From positions 1,922,001 to 1,986,000 of the forward strand of contig NC_079244.1 in NCBI RefSeq assembly GCF_028009165.1: a DNA stretch of 64,000 bases, read 5' to 3'. The position numbers were made by a program, and so were the translations under genes. Origin of the DNA: Akanthomyces muscarius. Taxonomy: Eukaryota; Ascomycota; Sordariomycetes; Hypocreales; Cordycipitaceae. Shown here piece by piece: positions 23,901 through 34,691 of this stretch; position 1 is the first letter of the stretch; each line of letters starts with the position of its first letter. A model generated the notes under the pieces. That model saw only the letters and a list, made by a program, of their open reading frames with translations, had not been told where the DNA came from and made no database searches.

Positions 23901-25340
23901 TTTGGCTGAGACTCGTCGCAAGAGTGGCGAACGCGGGCTCAGAACGAGGGATGTACGCAAGAGGAGAATATGGAGTGCTGACATGGAGAAGGAGAAATAA
24001 AAAGCTTTATTACTGGAGAATGAGATACGGGGTCACGATGTGCAGCGCAACATGTACCAGCAGCTGTTTGGCTCCGGTACCTGGCGCGCTCATCGGCGTC
24101 AGGATGTCGGGGGTGGAAGGCTGGCTTATTTTACCTCGCATTTCTGGTCGCGATTGGTCTGAAGCGCTTGGGCCGTGATTTAGTTTGAGGCTCCATCATG
24201 GGAGGAAAAGCTTGGCTTTTTTCTTACTTTCCTACGATGGGTTGTCGATGCTTTATCGCCTGCTGGCCAACTGGCGTAGCTTGTGTGGGAAGTGTGGGCT
24301 GCGATGGACCACCTCCCCCCAGTCGTCAATCCACATCACGAAACGGGGAAAAAATTAATTGCTAGGCGATAATTCGTGAAGCAGGGGAAGAGGAAGATAA
24401 CAGCGTGCTAGGAAAAGCCCTCCCGTCACACACGAGGTGTAAAAAAAAAGGGCTTACAGGATGGGTTTCTCCACGATGCTCCAGGCTTTGGCTGGTTCGC
24501 AAGCTGGCGCGGCCGGGGAATGATGGGTCCGAGACCAGCTGGCGCAGTGGACGCAGGTGGCCAAAGAGCAGCGCCTTTGCCCTCTTGGTAAGCCGGGACG
24601 CGCAATGCAGGCGGACAGCGCAACGTCACCCTTCACGTACCCCCCTCAGCGCCTCGGGCAAGCATTCGCGTACAGCAGGAGTTGAGATTGTATCTGGTGA
24701 GTTTGGATGCATATTGAAGCGGATTGAGCCCAGGGATCAACCAGAGTTCAACTGACAGTAATTTGCACCAGCTCAGTAATTGCGCACGTTGAGCCTCGAG
24801 TGTCTGTCTGCTGCTCGGCTCGCCCACTATTTACCTTACCTATAGGTGGTAGGTACGTCGCTGCAGCGGAGGAAGACTACCGCTCTTGCGCTCGCTGGCT
24901 GCACTCAAAGAGGACCCCCCGTGCCCCCGTAAGGTACCCACACAGCGACCCTGGCACCTGCAACTGCACCTGCACCTGCCTGCACCTGGCATCTGCCTCC
25001 CCTGCCTGTTCGTCCCTCTTGGCTTTGCCATTCTCTTACCACTTTCTCCATTGGCCTGTTTCTCGATCCTGCCTGGGCCTACCCTTTGCAACTCCAAATA
25101 CCACTTTTCCTTCTTCTACAAGCGCACACCTCGCTGAATCCCCGCCGTTGCGACTCGCCCCCTCTCCTTCTCTTTCTTTCTCTTTGCGCTGGTTGTTGAC
25201 GGCAACTGTCGTGCCGCTCCTCTTGACGAACCCCCGACCGCGAAACTGCTGCATGCGACTGCGCTACCATCGTAACCAAGAGCCTCCCCGCGTCCGCCGA
25301 AACACCTCCTTCGACCTCTTCCGTCCAGCCATGCGAAGAT
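20964..25340. other. Long intergenic region, no gene supported
   Basis: A 4.4-kb region between divergent genes (DUF6699-like on minus, 459-aa orphan on plus). It contains a (GT)12 microsatellite at 21635-21658. Pyrimidine-rich sequence over the last 300 bases looks like the leader of the 25341 gene. Open frames on both strands reach 206 residues (antisense into the orphan gene) but show no conserved motif. I found no transposon ends. Confidence 0.45.
21635..21658. repeat. (GT)12 microsatellite
   Basis: A perfect GT dinucleotide run in noncoding sequence, usable as a length-polymorphic marker. No function is implied. Confidence 0.95.
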
Positions 25341-26720
25341 ATGCCGCCGCCACATGGCTTCCCTGACATTATCAGAAGGCCTGGCACCGCGGTGACCGCC
25401 TCGCCTGATCTGCTGAAGCCGCCGCTGCCCACGCTCCCGACCAGCTTTTCCCAGCACGTCAAGGACACCGAGGTCCAGGTGCCGCCACTGATTGCCGGCG
25501 CCCTCGTCGCAGCTTTCGCCAACTCGCTCGCCGATGGCCTCGATAATGCCCTCCTCACACACTACTACCTCGAAGACCAAAAAGTCAAAATCAATCTCGA
25601 CCGAGTCATTGATCGCCTCATCTCCAACTTTTGCGGCCAGATCTGGGACGAGCTCTACCGCTTCTACCACAGTGACTCGAATGGCTCGCATCCCACCAGC
25701 CAAGTCATCCTCCTCTTCGAGGGCCCCATCCGCCAAATTATTCTCATCCTAAACGGCCCAGAAACCTCTCGCTGCGTCCTCGACCGCATAGGCCCGAGCC
25801 TGTCGCAGCGCCATGTCACCTGGTCCGCGAATGCCGGCGGGATTGACCTGCCCCTGGCTCTCCAGCTCGTCTGCGGATTTTGGCATCGCGAATTCCCAGA
25901 CGTGTCCCCGGGCGGCTGTCCCGAGCAAATTGCCCGCACACTGCACTCACTTATCCTCGACGGCCAAGCGTCGAAACGACTCATCTCCGAAATTGACCGC
26001 GTCCTCCTCTCCCCAAACTATGTCCAAGTCCACATGGCCGAGTCGGCTATTTGGGACGTCATTCGCAAACGACCCTTTCCTCCCCCTTCTGATGGCTATC
26101 AATTAGTCCAATTCAAATTCGACTGTCAACTATTCGGCCCCCTGGATGGTATTGGCGACCCGCAATTAGTCAATCTCGGCTCCTTGCCTGCTATTACCGG
26201 TACCGCCAGCAGCTGCGTCTACACCACTGTCGCCGAGTACATCGACCACCAGTGGCCCAAATGTGGTCGTCTGCTTCTGAAATGCCTGGAAGACGCAGTT
26301 ACCAACGCATCCGCGTCGCATCAATCCGGGGACCCCTGCCCGGGCATGTCGGTTTGGGACAGCACCGACGAGGACTCTGTCTTTTGCCCTGGTCTGCGCC
26401 TGATCCACCTGGAAGTCGAAGAAAACGCGATTCGGGTCAGCGCCTCCGCATGGACGCACACGCTCATTGAGATCTTCCAGCAAATGTGCTGGACGTGTGC
26501 CACCCTCAGCTCATCCCCTTTCCCCGGCGGTTCAATATCCGAATGCGCCATCGCGGTGTCAGACTGGGCGTACCAAGACGGCTCTGTCTACATGGACTGC
26601 AGCTTATCACATAAACCAGTACAAGAAGGCGAAAGCATGGCGTGGTTGGAACAATTTCACGGCGCGGCGATAGCATACGGTTTCCCTCTGGCGGGATGGT
26701 CAACACCGCAGAGTACATGA
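25341..26720 (+). CDS. Uncharacterised 459-residue protein
   Basis: A single-exon frame. The ATG at 25341 is chosen because it opens the long frame; a nearby ATG at 25331 is in another frame. I do not recognise the family. The body looks globular: a helical N-terminal half (VPPLIAGALVAAFANSLADGLDNALLTHYYLED), a stretch with FCGQIWDELYRFYH, then mixed alpha/beta sequence with nine or more Cys and Trp residues (WTCATLSS, AVSDWAYQDGSVYMDCSLSHK). There is no signal peptide and no clear membrane helix. Codon use and the absence of stops over 1.38 kb make it very likely coding. The neighbours give no functional hint. Confidence 0.75.
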   Translation: MPPPHGFPDIIRRPGTAVTASPDLLKPPLPTLPTSFSQHVKDTEVQVPPLIAGALVAAFANSLADGLDNALLTHYYLEDQKVKINLDRVIDRLISNFCGQIWDELYRFYHSDSNGSHPTSQVILLFEGPIRQIILILNGPETSRCVLDRIGPSLSQRHVTWSANAGGIDLPLALQLVCGFWHREFPDVSPGGCPEQIARTLHSLILDGQASKRLISEIDRVLLSPNYVQVHMAESAIWDVIRKRPFPPPSDGYQLVQFKFDCQLFGPLDGIGDPQLVNLGSLPAITGTASSCVYTTVAEYIDHQWPKCGRLLLKCLEDAVTNASASHQSGDPCPGMSVWDSTDEDSVFCPGLRLIHLEVEENAIRVSASAWTHTLIEIFQQMCWTCATLSSSPFPGGSISECAIAVSDWAYQDGSVYMDCSLSHKPVQEGESMAWLEQFHGAAIAYGFPLAGWSTPQST

Positions 26721-27013
26721 CTGAGGCGTTTCTTTTTATTTTCCTTTCATGGGCGGGAGTTGGCATCTAGTCTTTTTGAATCATTGCACCAAAACATTTC
26801 TTTTGTGTGCCTCTTGGGGCGATATTACGGCACGGTTACATATGTCGCATGCTTTTCTTCTTACGTTTAGACGGCTGATGACGGCTGCATCTGGGTTATC
26901 GGAAAGTCCATGTAAACTATTATATTAATAAATGATACCCTCAAACTTCAAGTCGGCCAGGTTCTATTCTGCATTTTGTCCCGCTTATACGCGGTGTAGT
27001 TCAATTATTCCCG

Positions 27014-28564
27014 TCAAGGATCATTAAGACCCTTCCAGGGCCCCCTCCGAAACAAACCGTCTTTGACCAGCAAATCAGGTATGTGTTAGCCAGGCGCACG
27101 CCGGATCGTCTCCTCGAGGCCAGTGAACCACCGGACTGTGGATAATGCCCATGCCCATGCCCAGCTGCAAGCGCTCGGCTACGTAGGCCCTTGCTCAAGC
27201 CCGGCGCCGCGTGTGCGCGAACCCCGATATGCCGCGACCCGACTCAGCGAGGTCTTCGCCCATGGGCGCGCTTCAGGACGCTGTGGATGGCGAGGTCCAG
27301 CTGGCATTCACCGCCATGGCTTTACTGGCCGCGACCTGCGCCGCCAGCAACCTCTGCAACGTCTGCTTCCCTAGACTCTCGTCTGTCCGCCTGGTCGATG
27401 GAAAAGCGTCGCACAATGTCAGACGAGTACCCCAGGTGACGCGCGCCCACCTCCACAGTCACCATGCTGTCCTCCCTGAGCACATTGCCTTGCGGCGCGC
27501 TGCCGTTAACATCAAAGAGCACCGCAAGCCTCTGCGGCGTCAGGCCAGCCGACGCCAGCGTTGCGTCCAGCATCCGGCGCGCGCCGTCTTCCGTCTGCCC
27601 AGGGACAAGACACGCCCGCACGGCGTGCACGGCACTGTCGAGGCCACCCGCGATGCGCTCTGCAGCGGAGATCTTGCTCTGCGGCAGCTGCCTCACCGAC
27701 GGCGTGAGGCGCTTGTACCGGAAGCCGGCGTCCCAGAGGCCGTCGACGACGAAGCTGCGAGTGTCCCGGTCGACCATGAGGACCGGGCGTTGGTCGGTGT
27801 GCTCGCCGGCTAGGGGATCGACGGGCGCGAAGAGCGGCGATTTTCGGAGCGTGGCGTAGGGGTTCCAGTGCGGCTGCCAGGCGACAATGTCGAGGCTGGG
27901 CTCCGAGGAGGGGCGAGGGATGGAGAGCGCGCGCAGGCGATCTACGGCCGAGAGCGGCGCGACAAAGGCCGTCTTGGCGACGATGCCGCCGTCGCAGCCG
28001 TCGGCGGGCTGGATCACCATGAGTAAAGGCTGCGATTCGGGTCCCGACGGATACCAGTCGGTGCGGGATACGTTTGCGTAATACCTAAGATGCGGAAGTG
28101 AGCGATTAGCTTGCAACTTTCATTTCCCTGCTGCGATGGTGTACGTGGACGTACTCAAATGTAAAGCCTGGCTCGACGACAAAGGCATCCACGCCTTCGT
28201 CTCTGAGCACCTCGGCCAATGCATTGCGGCGCGCCAGAAGCTCGTCCGCCTCGATGGCCGCAGCGCCGTCGAGGAAAGACGCATCCTTGGCAAAGCTGCG
28301 GACGGCGCACTGCTCGGCCGCGTCCAGAACGCCGCTGGCTGCCAGGGCTGAACCGGGGGCAGGATGGCCGAGACAGTGCTGCTGCAGCCGCAGCAGAGAC
28401 CGCGTCGAGGCGTCGAAGCAGATGCCCCAGACGCCAATGGCGAGTAGCATGCCCGCGGCGACAGCCGTGCACACGCCGCCGGCGGCATCTCGTCTTGAAC
28501 GGCGCCGACGGTGGTGGTGTGGGGCCCGGTCGGGATTCTGTAGCTCTAGATCGGGATTGCCCAT
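27014..28564 (-). pseudogene. Decayed M24 (Xaa-Pro aminopeptidase-like) peptidase
   Basis: Exon 1 (28564-28155) and exon 2 from 28084 join in phase (GTACGT donor, TTAG acceptor) and read 390 residues to a stop at 27322. A membrane anchor lies near residues 30-50. The frame then follows the fungal membrane-linked M24 aminopeptidase family closely (FTFEYYANVSRTDWYP, HWNPYATLRKSPLF, CLVPGQTEDGARRMLD). Two key positions differ: the first metal-binding Asp is Glu (VTVEVGA) and the His of the usual PHG is Gln (APQG). After the Asp of SSDI, further family-like pieces appear in all three frames: KQTLQRLLAAQVAAS, QLDLAIHSVLKRA, LGMGMGIIHSPVVH and LLVKDGLFRRGPW, ending at 27014. This implies several frameshifts and an internal deletion. 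A short expressed protein is still possible. Confidence 0.72.
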
Positions 28565-30688
28565 TTTTTGTTGTTGTCGTGGCACGCAGCCAAAATAAGT
28601 AAGCTTCTTTTCTTCGTTCTTTTTTATTTCCGATTGAGGAAGCCCGGCATTCGCGTGTCTTTTCCAAAAGAAGGTTACTCCCGAAGCACGGCGGGTCGAA
28701 TGGGCGTGATGTGGGAAACCGATCGGAGAGTGGTGAATGGCTGGGACTGATGAAATCCCGAACTCCTCCACCCTGGTTTGAGACTGCGCAAATAGGTTTG
28801 CTTGCTTTGCAGGATTATTACAAACGTGAAAGCCGAGAAAAAAGACAAGCCAAGACGTTTGCTAAAGACTCGGAAAAGGAACAGGAAAGATAACCTGACA
28901 AAGGAGGAGCTGGTGGTTAGAGGTAAGGATGCACTCTTCTTTTTAAAGAGATTGCAATGCAGAGAGCAAGATGCAGCAAAGAAGGAGACGCGAACCTTGG
29001 TAGATGTTTCGTGTCGTCTTTTCAATGAATTTTTGCCTGCATGAATAGCTCGACGACCTGGAATGAAATGCCAGATGGTTACTCAAAACCCGAGTGTGGG
29101 ATGCCGGGATCCGCTCCATGATGAATGAATCAGCCCTGCCAGGTGTTGCCAATAATGGCTTGTATTATGACGTTAGTTGCAAACCAAGCGCTCAATTAAA
29201 ATTGGCAGACCATAGAGTCACATATCTGCCAATTGACTATAGAATAACATGTCTGCCCATTAAAAATCGGTTCCGCAATGAAGATGGAGTTATTGCTTTC
29301 CCTGAGGGCACTCTGAGACACGGCCGCTCGCCCTCTTTTTCGACTTGGGTTCCACACGATGGCATGATTGTGGTCAAGGGAGGAGGGCGGTCCTGGTTGG
29401 AAAAGTGTCGGGACAAGACAAGACGCAGGAAGAAAAATGGAAAACCTGCCGTTCGTTTTTTTTTTGGTTCAAGTCACCAGCTCGAAACATTTGCACAAAT
29501 TTTACCATTGCTCCAACAGCTAGGGAGGTAACCATGGTGGTGCTCAACCAACGGCTTCCAGCGCTAGCAAGTCATCACGGTACCTTGTAAGTACCCGCGA
29601 AGGGGCAGGGGGCTGTGAGTAGCACCTGGCAGGTCAAAAAGCTTAATAAACGTTATTTAGTGGACATGAGCCAAAGGCCTGAATAAAACGTGTCTTTTAT
29701 TAAGCGTAGACGTGGCTTATAGCCTTGGCACGGCTTTAGCCGTCTGGAATTTTTCATCGGCTGTTTCGACACGTATCGGCTGCCTGCCAAGTTGGCTAGC
29801 AGCTATATTGTCTTCCTCAAGTCAACAGCAATTGCATCAGCGGGCGAACAAGCCAGCCAGCCAGTCAACCAGTCGGCGGTTGAGCCAGCGAGGGGGTGCT
29901 CGCTGCGCTCGCCGGCACTTTCGCTGCCACTGTTGCTGGCTGGCTGTCTAGTACTTGCATTGTTACCCAGAGGCCCATCGCAGGTACCTGAAGAAATTCG
30001 CAATGTACGTAAATTGATTGTCAACATGGCGAAGATCTCTAGCATAAGTACAGGCTAGCCTGTATTGAATTTGACATGCACTAGAAGGTAGGCTATGCTG
30101 GTCAGGCTTGGGACCATGCCAAATCAGAGCCGTCTCGAGGCTTGACACCATGTGCGTTGCCATGTTCACAGACCGCCCGTACCCGCGTACCTAGATACCT
30201 GGACACTGTCACACGTGAGGTATGCAGTGTAGCATTGTGCGCATTGGACGAACGACAGGTGACATCCAGCGGTGGGGAGACAAGCCTGGAGTCAACCCTT
30301 CTTCACACCACAACGCAGGCGTCTACACAAGCATCTCCTCGTTTCTTTTCATTAAGCTTAAAACGACTGTAACAGAAAAGCCCACGGTCAAAGAAAGCCA
30401 AAGATGGACATGGGAAGAAGCAGAGCGGGGTAAAGCCCGAGTGGAATGTCAAGGTGAACAGCATATGAAGCTCAAAGTGAGACGGATGTGAAGTGTACAA
30501 CAGTTGTGGCACGCAAACATGTTCGTATTCCGTTCGCAAAGCCTTTTTTATACTCGAGCGCACTTGGCACCTCTATCCCTTCTCGTACTCCGCCAATTCC
30601 TACACAAAGTCAAAGTCACCCGTCTCACCATCTTGTGCTTCATCGACGGCCATCACGAATCACAAGCCCTCGAGAAGTCCAACTCACC
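28565..30688. other. Divergent intergenic region, no gene seen
   Basis: A 2.1-kb spacer between the M24 pseudogene (minus) and a coiled-coil gene (plus). It includes a loose repeat of ATCTGCC-type words around 29205-29265 and an imperfect inverted repeat (GCTTAATAA near 29640, TTATTAAGC near 29700). No gene is supported. Confidence 0.45.
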
Positions 30689-31570
30689 ATGGCACCGCCG
30701 CTTCGCATCACCCATCCTCGCAAGCGCGCCAATGCGGCACGCAAGGCAGCCTCTCGGCAACACAGAAGCGTACAAAGCACCAACATCCCTGACCAGGAAG
30801 ATTCCGCCGGGCCCTCTACTCCTCTCTGGAGCCAGGTCCGCGCCCTGGAGCAGGCCAACGCCGCCCTCTTCCTCAGCAACGAGGAGCTCGCCTTTGAATC
30901 CGCCCAGCAGCAGCGCCGCATCGAGGACCTCGACGCCGACAACGAGCGGCAGCGCACCGACTTTGCCGCCGACCGCTCCCGACGCATCAAGCGCGCGTCT
31001 GTCACCCTGGGCGACCTCGCCAAGACGCTCTGCGCAAAGCGCGCCCTGCAGGGGCGACTCGACGACGCGCACGCGCAGCTTCTCGCCCTAGAGCGAAAGC
31101 ACGAGGACGAGCGGGCGGCGCACCGGGCCGAGATGCGCATCGTCAGGGCGCAGCTCGCCCACGACAAGCTCGAGAGCAAGATCCACCGCGCCGCGGCGCA
31201 AGTGGCCCACAGGATGTTTGAGAACCCGAAGGACGGGCGCGCGATGATTGACATCCTGAAGCGCTGCCGCTTGGTGTTTACGGGATCCGAGGCGCCGCCG
31301 CCGCCGAGGCCAGCGTCACCGGAGCCGCACGGTGCTGCTGATCCTGTCGGCATCGTCAAGACCGAGCAGTGCCGGCAACCGCAGCAGCAGGAGCTTGTGT
31401 ACACGCCACAACGTCCGACAGGGCAGCCTCTGACGCCTGAATCGCTGACGGGCGACCAGGGCTCGCCCATGAGCTATTCGTACAATACGACGCCTCGCCG
31501 CGAGGGGCTGCGGCCGAGAACAAGAAGATACGTCGACCCAAATGGCAGCCCGTGGAACCTGAGAGAGTAG
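30689..31570 (+). CDS. Coiled-coil protein, function unknown
   Basis: A single-exon frame of 293 residues starting at an ATG in good context (CACCATGGC). The N-terminus is basic (RITHPRKRANAARKAASRQHR). Residues 45-180 form a long coiled coil rich in Glu, Arg, Gln and Ala (LEQANAALFLSNEELAFESAQQQRRIEDLDADNERQ and onward). The last 90 residues are Pro/Gln-rich and disordered, ending with an Arg-rich patch (GLRPRTRRYVDP). The basic-plus-coil layout recalls bZIP or shugoshin-like proteins, but no true bZIP basic motif is visible, so no function is assigned. Confidence 0.72.
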   Translation: MAPPLRITHPRKRANAARKAASRQHRSVQSTNIPDQEDSAGPSTPLWSQVRALEQANAALFLSNEELAFESAQQQRRIEDLDADNERQRTDFAADRSRRIKRASVTLGDLAKTLCAKRALQGRLDDAHAQLLALERKHEDERAAHRAEMRIVRAQLAHDKLESKIHRAAAQVAHRMFENPKDGRAMIDILKRCRLVFTGSEAPPPPRPASPEPHGAADPVGIVKTEQCRQPQQQELVYTPQRPTGQPLTPESLTGDQGSPMSYSYNTTPRREGLRPRTRRYVDPNGSPWNLRE

Positions 31571-31979
31571 TCGAGTTGATGATTACTGTCATATCGTCGT
31601 TCCGTCTGTTTTGTGAGAAGACTATACCCTTGTTGAGTCAGAATTTGTTCTTCTTGTTCTTTTTTTTCCCTTTCTTTGATGATTGCTCGATGATTATGAT
31701 GATTGTTCAATGAGATGCTTGCTGCGGTTGACCGCATGAATTGCTGTGGACTGAAAAGAGACGAACACTGGTAAAAAGATTACCTTGTGCAGAGTTGAGT
31801 GTCATTGGAAAATATATACCTAAAAACAGGACGACGAACACGCTACAGCATGTCAATAAAAACTCCCTAAACGCCATTTTTCTGTTTGTCATTCTCAACC
31901 CACAATTGTCCGTTTCCAATTTCCCGTGGTTGCTATATGAGGCCGACTCGCGCATTGTTTCGGCCGGGTACGCTGCTGT
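31571..31979. other. Convergent 3' intergenic region
   Basis: A 0.4-kb AT-rich spacer between two convergent coiled-coil genes; 3' UTRs of both are expected. T-rich runs near 31650-31690 could serve 3'-end formation. Nothing else is seen. Confidence 0.5.
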
Positions 31980-33230
31980 TTATTCGTCCTCGTTTCGAGA
32001 GGCATAGCTCGCCGCGCTCTCGCCAACCTTGACCTCGTCCTCAGGGACGCCCACCGCCACGCTCATAACGCTCTGCCTGGCGCTGGAGCGGCCCTTGTCG
32101 CGCGGCCCGGCGATGCTGGTGCCGCCTGTCGGCACAACATTCGTGCTCGCCGTGGTGCTAACGCTCTCGCTGCGCACGTGTCTACTGGCGCTGCTCTCGC
32201 GGCGCTCACGTACGATCTTCTCCAGCTCACGCACCCGCTTTTTGAGCAAGTCGTTTTCCTTCTTGGCCGTTTCAAGCTCGTGGCGGTAAAATGCCGTCTC
32301 CTCATAGCGCACCGTCGCCGGCATAAGGGCTGGGCTCATATGATCGCCACCGAAGCTACTGCCCGGCGTCGCGGCAACGGAATTGCTCGAAGTATGGTGT
32401 GGCACACGCTGGTGATGGAAGTAGCTGGAGGGATCCAACCCCGATGCACCGCCAGCTGCTCCGGCACCAGTAAGATGTACGCCGCCGCCCGGCGCGGCCT
32501 GGCTGGATCGAGATTGGGTGCTATCCTGTCTCGACAGTGGTACCGGCGCCGGCGGTCGGGGAAAGTGTGTGCCGCGGCCTTCGAAGGAAGATGCCAGCTG
32601 GTGACTCTGGCTGGCGGTGGACGAGGTGCGATGGTGGCGCCTGGTCGTGGGTATGGAGAAGCCTGATCCTGACAGCAGTGATGTCTCGGCGATGGGATCG
32701 TGACTGGTCGCCGCAGAGGCCGAGGACGCATTAGACGCTACAGAGGCGTTGTGAGTGGCTCGCAGCAGGGATAGTTCGCGGGTGAGGCGGTTGACCTGGT
32801 CCGATGGCGTTAGCATTGGGCGGGGCAGCATTCGCAACATGCAGCCATGTGACAGAGGACTTACCAAAGCTTCTTGTTCTTTTTCGAGCTGCATGTGAAG
32901 CTCAGACGCGGTCATGGGACGAGGATGCCGTAAAGGGCCAGGGCCGCTGGCGGACTCGGGCTGCTGGGCGAGCTGGGCAGACGTGAGCTGCGGCGACGGG
33001 CCTGAGGAGACGGTAGTGCTTTCATGCTGTGGATGGTGGTGGTGGTTCACGGCGGTCTGGTTCGAGGGGAGGATATTCAGCGACGAGGACGGCGTCAGGT
33101 TTCCTGGCGAGGAGGAAGTACCGGCTGGGGCGGCAGCCGTGGCGGTAGCCATCTGAAGGCTGCTGGACTGGCGACGTGAAGATGATCTCGTTGGGTGAGG
33201 AGAAGCGGGCACAGAGTTCAAGTCCGGCAT
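31980..33230 (-). CDS. Serine-rich coiled-coil protein
   Basis: Exons on the minus strand are 33230-32865 and 32795-31980, giving 393 residues. The 69-nt intron (32864-32796: GTAAGT donor, GCTAAC branch, CAG acceptor) is a multiple of three with no stop, so an unspliced message would still read through. Removing it joins a heptad pattern (LHMQLEKEQEALVNRLTRELSLLR), which favours splicing. The N-terminal 100 residues are Ser/Pro/His-rich and disordered. A second coiled coil lies near residues 300-345 (YRHELETAKKENDLLKKRVRELEKIVRERR). The tail is Ser-rich with likely phosphorylation sites. The family is not recognised; a cytoskeletal or scaffold role is possible but unproven. Confidence 0.75.
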   Translation of the reverse strand: MPDLNSVPASPHPTRSSSRRQSSSLQMATATAAAPAGTSSSPGNLTPSSSLNILPSNQTAVNHHHHPQHESTTVSSGPSPQLTSAQLAQQPESASGPGPLRHPRPMTASELHMQLEKEQEALVSPLSHGCMLRMLPRPMLTPSDQVNRLTRELSLLRATHNASVASNASSASAATSHDPIAETSLLSGSGFSIPTTRRHHRTSSTASQSHQLASSFEGRGTHFPRPPAPVPLSRQDSTQSRSSQAAPGGGVHLTGAGAAGGASGLDPSSYFHHQRVPHHTSSNSVAATPGSSFGGDHMSPALMPATVRYEETAFYRHELETAKKENDLLKKRVRELEKIVRERRESSASRHVRSESVSTTASTNVVPTGGTSIAGPRDKGRSSARQSVMSVAVGVPEDEVKVGESAASYASRNEDE

Positions 33231-33905
33231 GGCTGGTGATGGAGCTCTGTGTTGGTAGTCCTTGCCTCGAGACGCAGGCTACGAGAGGGCAATGCACAAA
33301 GTCGAGTAAGGATGATGCATATATCCAGAGATGGAGTGAATAACGAAAGGAGGAAAATCACAGAAAAAGGGAGAAAATCTGCAACGGCAAGGGAGTCTGG
33401 ACGAGATAAGTGGCCGTGTTGCTTTTGGAGGAAAAAGAAAAGGTCTCAGAGGCAAGACAACGGCAGACAGGGAGTGGTGGAGGCGCCCCTGCAATAGCCC
33501 TGCCAAAAGCCCTGTAGGAGCCCTGGAGGAGCCCTGTAGAGGTTACATTCATGGCGGGGTTGGACAACTTTTAGGGGACCACAGCACCAATTGCAGGGGG
33601 CACAGGGCTGGTGGCCTGTTTTAGTGGCTTTAGTGGCAGTGTCCAGTGACTGATTCCAGCACTTCATTGGGCACCGTAAAGCTGTTTGCTCAACACAATC
33701 AAAGCCTCTAATTAACGGGAGCAGGCATACTGTGAGACGCGGACTGTCGTGACCAGTTCGTTTGCCCTCATTGAGAGCGCATGGAGAATGCGTCAAAAAA
33801 TTAATGAATTTGGTCGAAAAAAGACAAAGGTCTTGACAAACTACTTCGAAGCCTACCCCTCCAAGAGCCATCATCGAACGACGTCTAGCCACAATATACC
33901 ATAGA
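33231..33905. other. Intergenic region with GAGCCCTG-type short repeats
   Basis: A 0.67-kb spacer between two minus-strand genes. Around 33485-33540 the word AGCCCTG recurs at 10-15 base intervals. No gene is seen. The promoter of the serine-rich coiled-coil gene lies just right of 33230. Confidence 0.45.
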
Positions 33906-34691
33906 TCAACAAGCAATATCAGGAACCAAAGCGATTTTAAAGTGAACATTAACGTCAACTTTGATAGTGACATCTTCCGGCACAAAACTGAGAGCCGTGG
34001 TGCTGACCCGGCTCAATGGTACGCCTGCGCTATACCCACGAGCATGGGGTCGCGTGCCCTGCTGAGCCGCCCGAGATTTGTCCTCGACGTGAATGGCGCG
34101 GACATCCTGCTCGAGCCTGCTGTCCGGAATGCGATGCAGCTCCTTGGCAAAGTCATACGCCTTAACTTTGGCGTCTCTCGCGGCGAGCGTACGAGCCTGG
34201 CCAGCAAAGGCGCCCAGCGTGTCGTCCGTCAGCAGCCACTCAACCTTGGAGACGGAGACGTGGCCCATGGCCGACGCCGTCGTGGCAAAGCCGTCTAGAG
34301 CCTCAAAGTCGCGAAACGTGACGGCAAAGTCCACCTGCGCCGTGTAGACGGTCTCGGTGGCGTTGCTGCCGGAGTTGAGGCGCTCGCTGCGCTGGGCCGT
34401 CTTGAGCGAGGCCATCGAGTACTGCGAGATGGGCGAATCCGCAGCGCCCCGGCCCGAGTGCGCGTCGGACTGGAAAGATTCGTGGACGAGATTCTGCACC
34501 GCTTGGGCGGCGGATCGGACCGTTTCCGAGGCGTCTTGCTGGGAGGAGTTGTTGCGCCCCAGGGCCTGTAGGTGAACAGTAGCGCGCTCTGCAGGGTGCA
34601 GTACTCTGCCTTCACCCAACACCTGAATAATGCATTGCTCTGAAGACATGTCGATTTCTGTTTGCACTGTTCGCTGTAGGGTCCTCGGCAT
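33906..34691 (-). CDS. SIMPL (DUF541) domain protein
   Basis: A single-exon frame of 261 residues; an in-frame ATG at 34649 (MSSEQCIIQVLGEG) is equally plausible because the domain begins there. The sequence follows the SIMPL/DUF541 pattern: an opening beta strand with GEGRVLHPAERATVHLQ, a helix with SAAQAVQNLVHE, then VDFAVTFRDFEALDGFATTASAMGHVSVSKVEWLLTDD, a DAKVKAYDFAKEL helix, and a final strand pair (DVTIKVDVNVHFKIA). SIMPL domains are widespread in bacteria and occur in many fungi; their biochemical role is unclear (stress and signalling links are reported). There is no signal peptide, so it is probably cytosolic. Confidence 0.82.
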   Translation of the reverse strand: MPRTLQRTVQTEIDMSSEQCIIQVLGEGRVLHPAERATVHLQALGRNNSSQQDASETVRSAAQAVQNLVHESFQSDAHSGRGAADSPISQYSMASLKTAQRSERLNSGSNATETVYTAQVDFAVTFRDFEALDGFATTASAMGHVSVSKVEWLLTDDTLGAFAGQARTLAARDAKVKAYDFAKELHRIPDSRLEQDVRAIHVEDKSRAAQQGTRPHARGYSAGVPLSRVSTTALSFVPEDVTIKVDVNVHFKIALVPDIAC

